DNA of 16,798 nucleotides from JBDSTZ01 sp039927975 (GTDB taxonomy: Bacteria > Pseudomonadota > Gammaproteobacteria > Burkholderiales > Burkholderiaceae_D). Under the pieces are notes generated by a model that worked only from the letters and a program-made list of their open reading frames with translations, searched no databases and was not told where the DNA came from. Shown here piece after piece: positions 6,162 to 13,344 of this stretch; positions within the stretch are counted from its first letter, which is position 1; each line of letters opens with the position of its first letter. The DNA lies in NCBI GenBank assembly GCA_039927975.1, contig JBDSTZ010000555.1, positions 1-16,798 on the forward strand, written 5' to 3'. A program made the position numbers and the translations under genes.

Positions 6162-7505
6162 GTGTCCTTCCGAGAAAAACTCAGCATTGTCGAGCACCGC
6201 GCGGCCACCCGCAGCGACGGCGCCGGCGCCGCCTACAACACGCTCAAGGCGGCCATCCACCTCAAGCTGCTCGACCGCTTCGACCTCGGCGCGCTCGAGA
6301 CGCTCACGCCCGAACAGCTGCGCGCCGAAATCGCGGCGATGGTCGAGCATCTGCTCGACGATGAGCAGGCCGCCGTCAACGAGCAGGAGCGACGCTCGCT
6401 GATCCGCGACATCCAGCACGAAATGCTCGGCTTCGGCCCGCTCGAACTGCTGATGGCCGACCCCGGCGTGTCCGACATCCTGGTCAACCGCTACGACCGC
6501 ATCTTCGTCGAACGCGGCGGCAAGCTCGAACTGACCCAGGTCTGCTTCAACGACGAACAGCACCTGCTGCGTATCATCGACAAGATCGTCTCGCTGGTGG
6601 GCCGCCGCATCGACGAATCGAGCCCGATGGTCGACGCGCGCCTGCCCGACGGCTCGCGCGTGAACGCGGTGATTCCGCCGGTGGCGATCGACGGCCCGAT
6701 GATGTCGATCCGGCGCTTCTCGCCGATTCCGCTCAAGATGGCCAACCTGGTCAGCGAGAATTTGCGCAGCCTGACGGTCGACATGGCGCAGCTGCTCGAA
6801 GGCCTGTGCAAGGCCAAGGTCAACATGCTCATCTCGGGCGGCACCGGGGCCGGCAAGACCACCCTGCTCAACATCCTGTCCGGCTACATTCCGCGCAGCG
6901 AGCGGATCGTCACGATCGAGGACGCCGCCGAGCTGCAGCTGCAGCAGCCGCACGTGATCCGGCTCGAAACCCGGCCCATGAACATCGAGGAAAAGGGCGA
7001 AATCACCCAGCGCGCGCTGGTGCGCAACGCGCTGCGCATGCGGCCCGACCGCATCGTCATCGGCGAGGTGCGCGGCGCCGAGGCGGTCGACATGCTGCAG
7101 GCGATGAATACCGGGCACGAAGGCTCGCTCACCACGATCCACGCCAACACCGCGCGCGACGCCGTGGCGCGGCTGGAAAACATGATCGGCATGGCCAACC
7201 TAAACCTGCCGCACCGCGCCGCGCGCCAGCAGATCGCCTCGGCCATCACGGTGGTGATCCAGGCCCTGCGCCTGATCGACGGCAAGCGCAAGATCACCAG
7301 CATCCAGGAAATCACCGGCATGGAGGGCGACATCATCACCATGCAGGAGATCTTCGCCTTTCGCCAGACCGGGGTGGGCGCCGACGGCGCCGTCGAAGGT
7401 TATTTCCACGCCACCGGGGTGCGACCCAAGTTCACCGAACGGCTGCGCGCCTTCGGCATCGTGCTGCCCGACGCGATGTTCGATCCCTCGCGTCACTTTC
7501 ATTAA
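6162..7505 (+). CDS. tadA: TadA/CpaF secretion ATPase
   Basis: This 447-residue hexameric ATPase of the GspE/VirB11 family powers Flp pilus assembly at the inner membrane. The GTG start at 6162 has AAGGAG at 6150-6155; an open frame further upstream overlaps tadZ and is not used. The N-terminal domain includes MLGFGPLELLMADPGVSDIL (88-107) and the VDARLPDGSRVNAVIPP block. Walker A is GGTGAGKTT (226-234), the Asp box is TIEDAAEL (251-258), Walker B is DRIVIGEVRG (296-305) and the His box is LTTIHANT (323-330). All key residues are intact and the length is typical. The tadB start lies 11 bp after the stop, so these two are co-translated in one operon. CpaF and TadA are alternative names for the same protein. 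Confidence 0.96.
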   Translation: MSFREKLSIVEHRAATRSDGAGAAYNTLKAAIHLKLLDRFDLGALETLTPEQLRAEIAAMVEHLLDDEQAAVNEQERRSLIRDIQHEMLGFGPLELLMADPGVSDILVNRYDRIFVERGGKLELTQVCFNDEQHLLRIIDKIVSLVGRRIDESSPMVDARLPDGSRVNAVIPPVAIDGPMMSIRRFSPIPLKMANLVSENLRSLTVDMAQLLEGLCKAKVNMLISGGTGAGKTTLLNILSGYIPRSERIVTIEDAAELQLQQPHVIRLETRPMNIEEKGEITQRALVRNALRMRPDRIVIGEVRGAEAVDMLQAMNTGHEGSLTTIHANTARDAVARLENMIGMANLNLPHRAARQQIASAITVVIQALRLIDGKRKITSIQEITGMEGDIITMQEIFAFRQTGVGADGAVEGYFHATGVRPKFTERLRAFGIVLPDAMFDPSRHFH

Positions 7506-7516
7506 GAGGTGGAGCC

Positions 7517-8497
7517 ATGTCCGACAACTTCTTCCTGATCCTATCGGTGCTGGTGGTGCTGGCCGTGGTGCTGCTGTTCGAGGGTCTTTACCTGGTGTGG
7601 AACACCTACCGCGGACCGCAGGCGAAAAAGATCGAGCAGCGCCTGCGCGTGCTGTCGGCCTCGTCCGACGCCAGCGCCCAGGCGCAAGTGCTGCGCCAGC
7701 GCATGCTGAGCGACCTGCCGGTGCTGGCGCGCCTGCTGCTGCGGGTGCCGCGCGTGCACCAGCTCGACCGCATGATTCTGCAGGCCGACTTGCGCTGGAC
7801 CGTCTCGCGCCTGCTGCTTAGCGGCGCCGCGCTCGGCCTGCTCGCCTACCTGGTGTGCGCGATCCTGCTGCGCCAGGGACCGCTGGCGACCGCGCTGGCG
7901 GTGGCGGCGCTGGGCGCGGCGCCGCTGGCCTACGTGCTGCGGCGCCGCGCCAGGCTCCTGCGCAAGCTCGAACAGCAACTGCCCGACGCCCTCGACCTGC
8001 TGACGCGCGCCCTGCGCGCCGGCCATTCCTTCGGCGCCGGCCTGCAAATGATCGGCCAGGAGATGGCCGACCCGATCGCCGGCGAAATCCGCTTCGTCCA
8101 CGAAGAGATCAATTTCGGCGTCTCGCTCGAGCAGGCCCTGACCAACCTCTCGGTGCGGGTGCCGATCCGCGACCTGCGCTACTTCGTCGTCGCCGTGCTG
8201 ATCCAGCGCGAGTCGGGCGGCAACCTGACCGAGGTGCTGGGCAAGTTGAGCCAGCTGATCCGCCAGCGGCTCAAGCTGTACTGGCGCATCCGCGTGCTGT
8301 CGGCCGAAGGGCGCCTGTCGGCCTGGGTGCTAGGCCTGCTGCCCTTTGCCCTCGCCGCCCTGATGAACATCTTCAACCCGGCCTTCATGGCGCCGCTGTG
8401 GCAGGACCCGATCGGCATCGCCATCGTGCGCAATATGCTGCTGATGATGGCCTTCGGCGTGCTGGTGCTGTGGAAGATCACCCGTATCCGCGTCTAG
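7517..8497 (+). CDS. tadB: TadB inner-membrane platform protein (T2SS-F domain)
   Basis: This 326-residue integral membrane protein forms, with TadC, the platform on which the TadA ATPase acts. Hydrophobic segments lie at about 5-28, 98-118, 121-140, 268-286 and 299-319. A cytoplasmic type II secretion F domain (about 150-255) contains LEQQLPDALDLLTRALRAGH, then INFGVSLEQALTNL and VAVLIQRESGGNLTEVL, the hallmark F-domain blocks. A GAGGTGGAG ribosome site immediately precedes the ATG at 7517. The reading frame is open upstream inside tadA but has no family similarity there. The TAGGAG that forms its stop also serves as the ribosome site for tadC 10 bp later. Confidence 0.94.
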   Translation: MSDNFFLILSVLVVLAVVLLFEGLYLVWNTYRGPQAKKIEQRLRVLSASSDASAQAQVLRQRMLSDLPVLARLLLRVPRVHQLDRMILQADLRWTVSRLLLSGAALGLLAYLVCAILLRQGPLATALAVAALGAAPLAYVLRRRARLLRKLEQQLPDALDLLTRALRAGHSFGAGLQMIGQEMADPIAGEIRFVHEEINFGVSLEQALTNLSVRVPIRDLRYFVVAVLIQRESGGNLTEVLGKLSQLIRQRLKLYWRIRVLSAEGRLSAWVLGLLPFALAALMNIFNPAFMAPLWQDPIGIAIVRNMLLMMAFGVLVLWKITRIRV

Positions 8498-8507
8498 GAG
8501 AACCATC

Positions 8508-9416
8508 GTGGCCCTGCTCACCCTGCTCATTTTCATCTCGCTCGCCGCCGGCGGCGCCGGCGTCTACCTTCTGCTCACGCCCAGCCGCACCGGGCGGCGC
8601 CTGAAGACGCTGTCCGAACCGCTGGCCAGGCCGGCATGGGAAGCGACCCTGGCGCAGGTCTGCACGCCCTTCGCCCAGCTGTCCACTCCGAGCGGCAACT
8701 GGGATCAGTCGGCCCTGCGCCTGCGCTTCATCGCCGCCGGTTTTCGGCGCGACGACGCCCGTCTGATCTACTTCGGCGCCAAGACCTTGCTGCCGCTGCT
8801 GTTTGCCGGCGCCGCCTGGCTGCTGCTGCGCAGCGTCTTCCACCCGGAAGGCAGCAGCCTGCTGTTGTGGGTGACCGGGGCGGCGCTGGCCGGCTGCTAT
8901 CTGCCGAACCTGGTATTGGGTCTGTGCCTGCGCAGGCGCACCCGGCAAATTTTCGACAGCTTTCCCGATGCGGCCGACCTGATGCTGGTGTGCGTCGAAG
9001 CCGGCCTGGGGCTGGACGCCGCGCTTGGAAAGATCACCGATGAAATCCGCTTCAGCAGCGCCGCGCTGGCCGAGGAACTGCAGTTGACCAGGCTGGAAAT
9101 GCGCGCCGGCGGCACGCGCGAAAAATCGCTGCACAACCTGGCGCTGCGCACCGGCCTCGAGGAAGTCGGCATCTTTGCGACCATGCTGACCCAATCCGAC
9201 AAATTCGGCACCAGCCTGGGCGACTCGCTGCGGGTGTTCTCCGAAGACCTGCGTACCAAGCGCCAGCTGCGGGCAGAGGAACTGGCGGCCAAGGTGCCGA
9301 CCAAGATGCTGATTCCCCTGGTGCTGTTCATTTTTCCATCGATCCTGATGGTGATCATCGGGCCGACCGCGATCGTCATCATCCGCACCATGCTGCCCGC
9401 GCTGGGCGGGCAGTGA
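8508..9416 (+). CDS. tadC: TadC inner-membrane platform protein (T2SS-F domain)
   Basis: This 302-residue partner of TadB belongs to the same F-domain superfamily. Hydrophobic segments are at about 3-24, 90-108, 117-138 and 266-292. The F domain (about 145-260) includes FDSFPDAADLMLVCVEAGLG, then LQLTRLEMRAGGTREKSL, and ends with TMLTQSDKFGTSLGDSLRVF, a very typical TadC block. The GTG start at 8508 has TAGGAG at 8495-8500, which includes the tadB stop. It is the last gene of the tad operon in this window. No tadD follows, although a TPR lipoprotein gene often does. Only 25 bp separate it from the convergent GH51 gene, and no clear terminator lies between them. Confidence 0.94.
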   Translation: MALLTLLIFISLAAGGAGVYLLLTPSRTGRRLKTLSEPLARPAWEATLAQVCTPFAQLSTPSGNWDQSALRLRFIAAGFRRDDARLIYFGAKTLLPLLFAGAAWLLLRSVFHPEGSSLLLWVTGAALAGCYLPNLVLGLCLRRRTRQIFDSFPDAADLMLVCVEAGLGLDAALGKITDEIRFSSAALAEELQLTRLEMRAGGTREKSLHNLALRTGLEEVGIFATMLTQSDKFGTSLGDSLRVFSEDLRTKRQLRAEELAAKVPTKMLIPLVLFIFPSILMVIIGPTAIVIIRTMLPALGGQ

Positions 9417-9441
9417 GAAGCGGCCGGACCGCGACAGTGGC

Positions 9442-11487
9442 CTATTTGGTCGACAGCACCAGCACGGTCACCGAATACGGCGCGAAGCTGTAGCTGAACT
9501 GCTTGCCTAGCCCGCTCGCCTTGCTCGTCACCGGCACCACCTTGGTCGGCTCGGCGATGGTGTTGGTGTCTTCCTTCGCCGCCGAGGCGAGCACGATCGC
9601 CTTGCCTTCGGCCGCCACCCTGGCGGCGCCGGCCAGGTCGACCTGCACCGTCTGCGCATTGCCGATCGCGTTGACGACCTTCAGGTAGATCTCGCCGCGC
9701 TGGTCCGATTTGGTGGCCGAGAAGAACATCGTCGGCACCTCTTTCGCCGGCGGCAGCACCTGCGGCGTCTCCTTCCTGGCCGCCTGCTGCCAGGTCTGCG
9801 TGCTCACCTTCTCGGCCTTCACCGGCAGCGATACATTGCCCAGGTAATTGCTGAACATCTTCTGCACGTGGTACGACGGCGACCCATAGCTCGACTGCAC
9901 ATCGTAGCCGATCAGATTACTCTTCCACTGCATGCCGCCCGGGTTCGCGTTCACCAGCAGCGGCGCGTAGCAGGACATCTCGACGACGTCGGCATTGCGC
10001 TCCATGCCGGCCATGAAGGCGGCGTCGGCGAGCGCGGAGTGCAGGTTGGTGGTCGGCGCCCCCTCGCGCGCGGCCCATTCGCCGATAAACACCTTCGGCC
10101 CGCTGCGCTCATAGCTGTCGTAGCGCGCGGCGTCGTTCATCATCTCCTGCGGACTGTAGTAGTAATGTTCGTCGACCAGGTCGGGCACCCGGCTGGTCAG
10201 CTTCTGGCGCTGGCTCAGCCAGTCCTTGCCGTTGACGGTGGAGATCAGTTTAAGCTGCGGATACCTGGCCTTGATCGCGTCGTGGAACTGGGTGTAGCGG
10301 CCGTCGTAGGTCTTCTGCTTCTCGAAGCCGTCCTCATTGCCGATCTCGACGTAGCGCAGCTTGAACGGCGCCGGATGGCCGTCCTTGGCGCGCTGCGCGC
10401 CCCACTTGGTGCTGACGTCGCCGGTCACGTATTCGATCTCGTCGAGCGCTTCTTGTACGAAGGGTTGCAGCGCCGGGCCGCCCGGAATCGTTTCGCCCTT
10501 GAGCGCATAACCGGCGAACACCGCCAGCACCGGCTCGGCCTTCATGTCCTCGCACCATTCAAGGAATTCGAGCAGTCCCATGCCGTCGGACGAGCGGTAG
10601 CTCCAGGTGCCGGGATGGCCCGGACGCTGTTCGATCGGACCGAGCGTTTCCTTCCACTTGAAGCGGGTCGCGACCGTCTCGCCTTCGAGGTAATTCCCGC
10701 CCGGGAAGCGCAGGAAGGCCGGCTTCATGTCGATCAGCTTTTGCATCAGGTCGACCCGGTTGCCGTTCGGCCGATCCTTGTACGTGGGCGGAAACAGCGA
10801 GACCTGGTTGAACCACACTGTTCCCGGACTTTCGGTGGCGATCACCAGGCGCGCGTCGGCGGTCGGCTTCACATTCGCGCCGGTCGTCAGGGTCACGCTG
10901 TAGCGCTTCCACTCGCCGTTGATACGCCCACCCTCGGCCTGCGCGTACACGGTCTTGCCATCGCCGCCCTCGATGCTGACGGTCAGCGGCACGCCGCCTG
11001 CGCCAGCGGTCCTGGCGTAGAAGCTGGCGCGGTAGCGCGTGTTCGGCTTGACCGGAATGCCCCAGTAGCCGGTATTCGCAATGCCGACCCGGTGGCCCTG
11101 CGAGGCGCGGGCGGCGTCGAGCCGCAGGCTGGTGGTCAGGGCGGTGGCCGCGACCGGGTAGCGCTGGTCGAGCGCGATCGCCGCGCTGTCGCCGGCGTCC
11201 TGCACCACCGACCAGTGCACCGGCGCCTTGTCGTCGTCCTTGAAGACGCGGTTGCGTACCAGTTCCGCATACAGGCCGCCGTCGTAGGAGTAGTTGATCT
11301 CCTCGGTCATCAGGCCGTACAGGGTCGGGCTGACCGGCACGCCAGGCCTGGTGAGGTCGATCCTGACGGCGGTCTGCGCCATCGCCAGCGGCGCGGTCAG
11401 GGTGGCCAGCGAAAGCAGGCCGGCGGCGAGCAAGCGGCGTTGCGGCGTGTGCGCGATCGAGCCGCGCAATGGAAGCTTAATTTTCAT
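9442..11487 (-). CDS. Secreted GH51 alpha-L-arabinofuranosidase
   Basis: This 681-residue exo-enzyme is predicted to remove L-arabinofuranosyl side chains from arabinoxylan or arabinan. A Sec signal peptide (KIKLPLRG, then a hydrophobic stretch to AMAQ at about residue 38) directs export. The N-terminal strand (LYGLMTEEINYSYDGGLYAELVRNR, about 57-80) is typical of the long bacterial/eukaryotic-like GH51 group. A carbohydrate-binding-module-like beta domain (about 90-235) is inserted, with a TVWFNQVSLFPP end. The catalytic barrel has FLRFPGGNYLEG (258-269), the acid/base motif YVEIGNEDGF with Glu385, and the nucleophile motif FIGEWAAREG with Glu470. A beta-sandwich domain ends the protein. The ATG has no good ribosome site, but no better start keeps the signal peptide. 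It converges on tadC and has its own promoter-like boxes upstream. Confidence 0.93.
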   Translation of the reverse strand: MKIKLPLRGSIAHTPQRRLLAAGLLSLATLTAPLAMAQTAVRIDLTRPGVPVSPTLYGLMTEEINYSYDGGLYAELVRNRVFKDDDKAPVHWSVVQDAGDSAAIALDQRYPVAATALTTSLRLDAARASQGHRVGIANTGYWGIPVKPNTRYRASFYARTAGAGGVPLTVSIEGGDGKTVYAQAEGGRINGEWKRYSVTLTTGANVKPTADARLVIATESPGTVWFNQVSLFPPTYKDRPNGNRVDLMQKLIDMKPAFLRFPGGNYLEGETVATRFKWKETLGPIEQRPGHPGTWSYRSSDGMGLLEFLEWCEDMKAEPVLAVFAGYALKGETIPGGPALQPFVQEALDEIEYVTGDVSTKWGAQRAKDGHPAPFKLRYVEIGNEDGFEKQKTYDGRYTQFHDAIKARYPQLKLISTVNGKDWLSQRQKLTSRVPDLVDEHYYYSPQEMMNDAARYDSYERSGPKVFIGEWAAREGAPTTNLHSALADAAFMAGMERNADVVEMSCYAPLLVNANPGGMQWKSNLIGYDVQSSYGSPSYHVQKMFSNYLGNVSLPVKAEKVSTQTWQQAARKETPQVLPPAKEVPTMFFSATKSDQRGEIYLKVVNAIGNAQTVQVDLAGAARVAAEGKAIVLASAAKEDTNTIAEPTKVVPVTSKASGLGKQFSYSFAPYSVTVLVLSTK

Positions 11488-11593
11488 GGGTAGGATAGGC
11501 GAGTGGTATGCGTCTGCGCTTACGGGGCGCTTTTTATTCGAAGGTTACTGTATTTACACGACAAAGCGTCTGCCAAAAAAAACAGGCCACAAA

Positions 11594-11622
11594 ATAATAG
11601 GCCCGGTTTCTGGCGGCGGCAA
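11594..11622 (-). promoter_or_regulatory. Sigma-70-like promoter for the GH51 gene
   Basis: On the - strand a -35-like TTGCCG (11617-11622) and a -10-like TATTAT (11594-11599) are separated by exactly 17 bases. Transcription would start near 11587, giving a leader of about 100 bases before the GH51 ATG. The leader contains a run of eight T on the - strand (within 11574-11583). The match to consensus is good (4/6 and 5/6) in a locally AT-rich patch, but it is read by eye only. Confidence 0.5.
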
Positions 11623-11641
11623 ATCACATTTTCGCGGCGAC

Positions 11642-11666
11642 CGATACCCGGACCGGTATCGATACC
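11642..11666. promoter_or_regulatory. Overlapping inverted repeats, candidate operator upstream of GH51
   Basis: CGATACC (11642-11648) and GGTATCG (11655-11661) form a perfect 7-bp inverted repeat with a 6-base spacer. The right arm is also half of a perfect 12-bp palindrome, GGTATCGATACC (11655-11666), with a central CG as in many LacI-family operators. It lies about 20 bases upstream of the -35-like box of the GH51 promoter, a position suited to an activator or an upstream repressor site. A degenerate copy occurs upstream of the GH31 gene. The regulator is not in this window. Confidence 0.45.
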
Positions 11667-11706
11667 ATCGACGACTGACCGGTTGGCGTAGGCTGGCGGC
11701 GTCCCA

Positions 11707-13044
11707 CTAGTGCAGCTTCTTGTGCATCTGCCGCAGGCTAAGCCACACCGCCGCCGCCACCACCGGCACCAGCGCGCCGGTCAGGATCTCGGGATTGACC
11801 GCAATGCCCAGCACCTTGGCGGCCTTGCCGGTGTAACTCACCAGCCCGATCACATAATAGGAAATCGCCGCCACCGACAAGCCTTCGACCGCCTGCTGCA
11901 GGCGCAGCGCCTGCAGCGCGCGTGAATTCATCGACTGCAAAATCTGCCGGTTCTGCATCTCCTGCACGATGCCGACGCGGGTGCGCAGCAAGTCGTTGGT
12001 GTTGGCGATGCGTCGCCCCAGCGCGTCCTGGCGCGCGGCCATGGCGTCGCAAGTGCTCATGGCCGGCGCCAGGCGGCGATCCATGAATTCCTCCACCGTC
12101 GGCACGCCTTCGATGCGCACCTCGCGCAGCTCTTCGATGCGCGCGTTGACCAGCCTGAAATAAGCGCGCGAGGCCGAGAAGCGGTAGTTGTTTTCCAGCG
12201 AGAGCTTTTCGAGCCGCGCGGCGAGCCGGGTGATCTGGTCGAGCAAGGCCTGCTCGGAGCCGCCGCCGTCGGGGTCGCGCTCGCGGTCGCCGGCCGGCGC
12301 GGCGTCGGTGGCCACCATGGCGTTCGCCAGCGAAGCCAGTTCGAGTTCGATGTCATTGAGTTCGACCGCCGCGCGCTGCGCCGACGGCAGGCCGAGCAGC
12401 GCCATCATGCGGTAAGTCTCGATTTCGAGCACCCGCTGCACCAGCCGGCCAGCCTGCTGCGCGCGCATGCCGACGTCGCGGATCACGAAGCGCGAAAAGC
12501 CGTCCGACTGGATCGCGAAATCGGTCCACAGCTGGGCGCCCTGCATCACGCTGCCGCCCACCAGCATGGTGCCCTCGAAGGCGCGGTGCGGCCCTTCCAG
12601 GCTGCCGTCGCCGCGTTCGAGGATGACGTGGGCGGCCACCATCAGTTGGCCTTCGAGACTGAGCAGCCATTGCTGCGGCAGGTGTTCGAGCGGCGTGCGG
12701 CCGAACGCCTCGGTCACCGGCAGCACTTCGTCGAGCGGTTCGGCGAAGGTGTAGGTGGCGAATTCGGTGTGGCATTCCCACTTCAGGCGAAAGCGCCCGA
12801 AGTCATGGTAGAAGTAGCTGGCGCCGGCGGCCGGCGCGGCCACGCCGAAGTGCAGGCAAAGGGCCGCGAGGATCTCGTGCTGGTACAGCGCGTTGGCGTT
12901 GGACGGCCCCGCTTCGCTGTGGCGATACACGGCCAGGTGCGAAATCGCCTCGGGCGCGGCCAGCTTGAGGAAGGGCCGCGAATGGATCTCCGCCGCCAGC
13001 GGTACCCGCAAAGCGTGATTGAGGCTGGAATACACGATCGACAT
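11707..13044 (-). CDS. DUF3422 family inner-membrane protein
   Basis: This 445-residue protein matches DUF3422 (PF11902 type), a family of unknown function common in Proteobacteria. Recognisable blocks are NHALRVPLAAEIHSRPFLKL (9-28), FGRFRLKWECHTEFATYTF (82-100), a VMQGAQLWTDFAI segment and a long helical, coiled-coil-like region (about 265-385) with LLRTRVGIVQEMQNRQILQS. Two hydrophobic segments close the protein (about 389-405 and 419-437), before a short basic tail (MHKKLH). The layout of a large soluble domain, long helices and two C-terminal membrane helices resembles CorA-like transporters, but I see no GMN signature, so a transport role is speculation. The ATG at 13044 has only a weak AGGG ribosome site. 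It sits between two hydrolase genes without obvious functional link and is divergent from GH31. Confidence 0.85.
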   Translation of the reverse strand: MSIVYSSLNHALRVPLAAEIHSRPFLKLAAPEAISHLAVYRHSEAGPSNANALYQHEILAALCLHFGVAAPAAGASYFYHDFGRFRLKWECHTEFATYTFAEPLDEVLPVTEAFGRTPLEHLPQQWLLSLEGQLMVAAHVILERGDGSLEGPHRAFEGTMLVGGSVMQGAQLWTDFAIQSDGFSRFVIRDVGMRAQQAGRLVQRVLEIETYRMMALLGLPSAQRAAVELNDIELELASLANAMVATDAAPAGDRERDPDGGGSEQALLDQITRLAARLEKLSLENNYRFSASRAYFRLVNARIEELREVRIEGVPTVEEFMDRRLAPAMSTCDAMAARQDALGRRIANTNDLLRTRVGIVQEMQNRQILQSMNSRALQALRLQQAVEGLSVAAISYYVIGLVSYTGKAAKVLGIAVNPEILTGALVPVVAAAVWLSLRQMHKKLH

Positions 13045-13069
13045 AAGGCCCTGTCTCGATACTGTTGGT

Positions 13070-13117
13070 GGGCGCCGCGCGTGCCCGCCCCGGTGAAAGC
13101 GGCGCCCTGCGCGGCGC
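13070..13117. repeat. Alternative GC-rich inverted repeats in the DUF3422 leader
   Basis: GGGCGCCG (13070-13077) pairs with CGGCGCCC (13100-13107), and the overlapping GCGCCGCGC (13072-13080) pairs with GCGCGGCGC (13109-13117). The two stems exclude each other and would both lie in the 5' leader of the DUF3422 mRNA if it starts at the upstream TATAAT. In such GC-rich DNA this may be chance. The 300-bp gap 13045-13344 otherwise holds only the promoter-like and operator-like sites listed here; its right half is markedly AT-richer. Confidence 0.25.
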
Positions 13118-13142
13118 GCGGAAAGCTTGGTCTTGTGACTGA

Positions 13143-13148
13143 ATTATA
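13143..13148 (-). promoter_or_regulatory. Consensus -10 box (TATAAT) for the DUF3422 gene
   Basis: The - strand reads TATAAT at 13148-13143, a perfect -10 hexamer, about 100 bases upstream of the DUF3422 ATG. No convincing -35 is found 16-18 bases further upstream, so the promoter may be weak or need an activator. This is a call by eye on one hexamer. Confidence 0.3.
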
Positions 13149-13227
13149 CCGAACGAAGACGGCGGGCCGCGGTCAAAAAGAAAGCAGCTGCGGGCGCGCG
13201 CGAAACCTGCCCGCAGCCAGCGCGCTT

Positions 13228-13247
13228 CGATACCGATATTCGTATGG
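13228..13247. promoter_or_regulatory. Degenerate CGATAC inverted repeat upstream of GH31
   Basis: CGATAC (13228-13233), eight bases, then GTATGG (13242-13247) form an imperfect inverted repeat (five of six pairs) that shares its half-site with the perfect repeat upstream of the GH51 gene. It ends 18 bases before the -35-like box of the GH31 promoter, a similar distance to that at GH51 (about 20). This parallel placement is the main support for a shared operator. Confidence 0.3.
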
Positions 13248-13265
13248 CTGGCGACAGATTAATTA

Positions 13266-13295
13266 TTGGTTCAAGGTTTTAACTGAACGTATGAT
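13266..13295 (+). promoter_or_regulatory. Sigma-70-like promoter for the GH31-GH43 pair
   Basis: TTGGTT (13266-13271) and TATGAT (13290-13295), 18 bases apart, lie in an AT-rich patch. Transcription would begin near 13302 and leave a leader of about 43 bases before the GH31 ATG. The -10 matches 5/6 and the -35 only 3/6, so confidence is moderate. Confidence 0.4.
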
Positions 13296-13344
13296 GTCGG
13301 ATTCGGCCGGACCGGCGGCCCTTATTCAATGCAAGGGAAGCACC

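Noticed and set aside
9417..9441. Possible bidirectional terminator between tadC and GH51
   Set aside because: Only a four-pair hairpin (GCGG/CCGC) with no T-run on either side.
9868..11493. 541-residue open frame on the + strand opposite the GH51 gene
   Set aside because: Antisense shadow. The - strand frame has a signal peptide and both GH51 catalytic motifs.
11508..11545. Possible + strand terminator (GCGC...GCGC followed by TTTTT) in the GH51 upstream region
   Set aside because: The stem is only four base pairs and no + strand gene ends nearby.
12586..13344. Upstream extension of the GH31 reading frame into the DUF3422 gene
   Set aside because: Covers the promoter region and a gene on the other strand; the signal peptide and ribosome site place the start at 13345.
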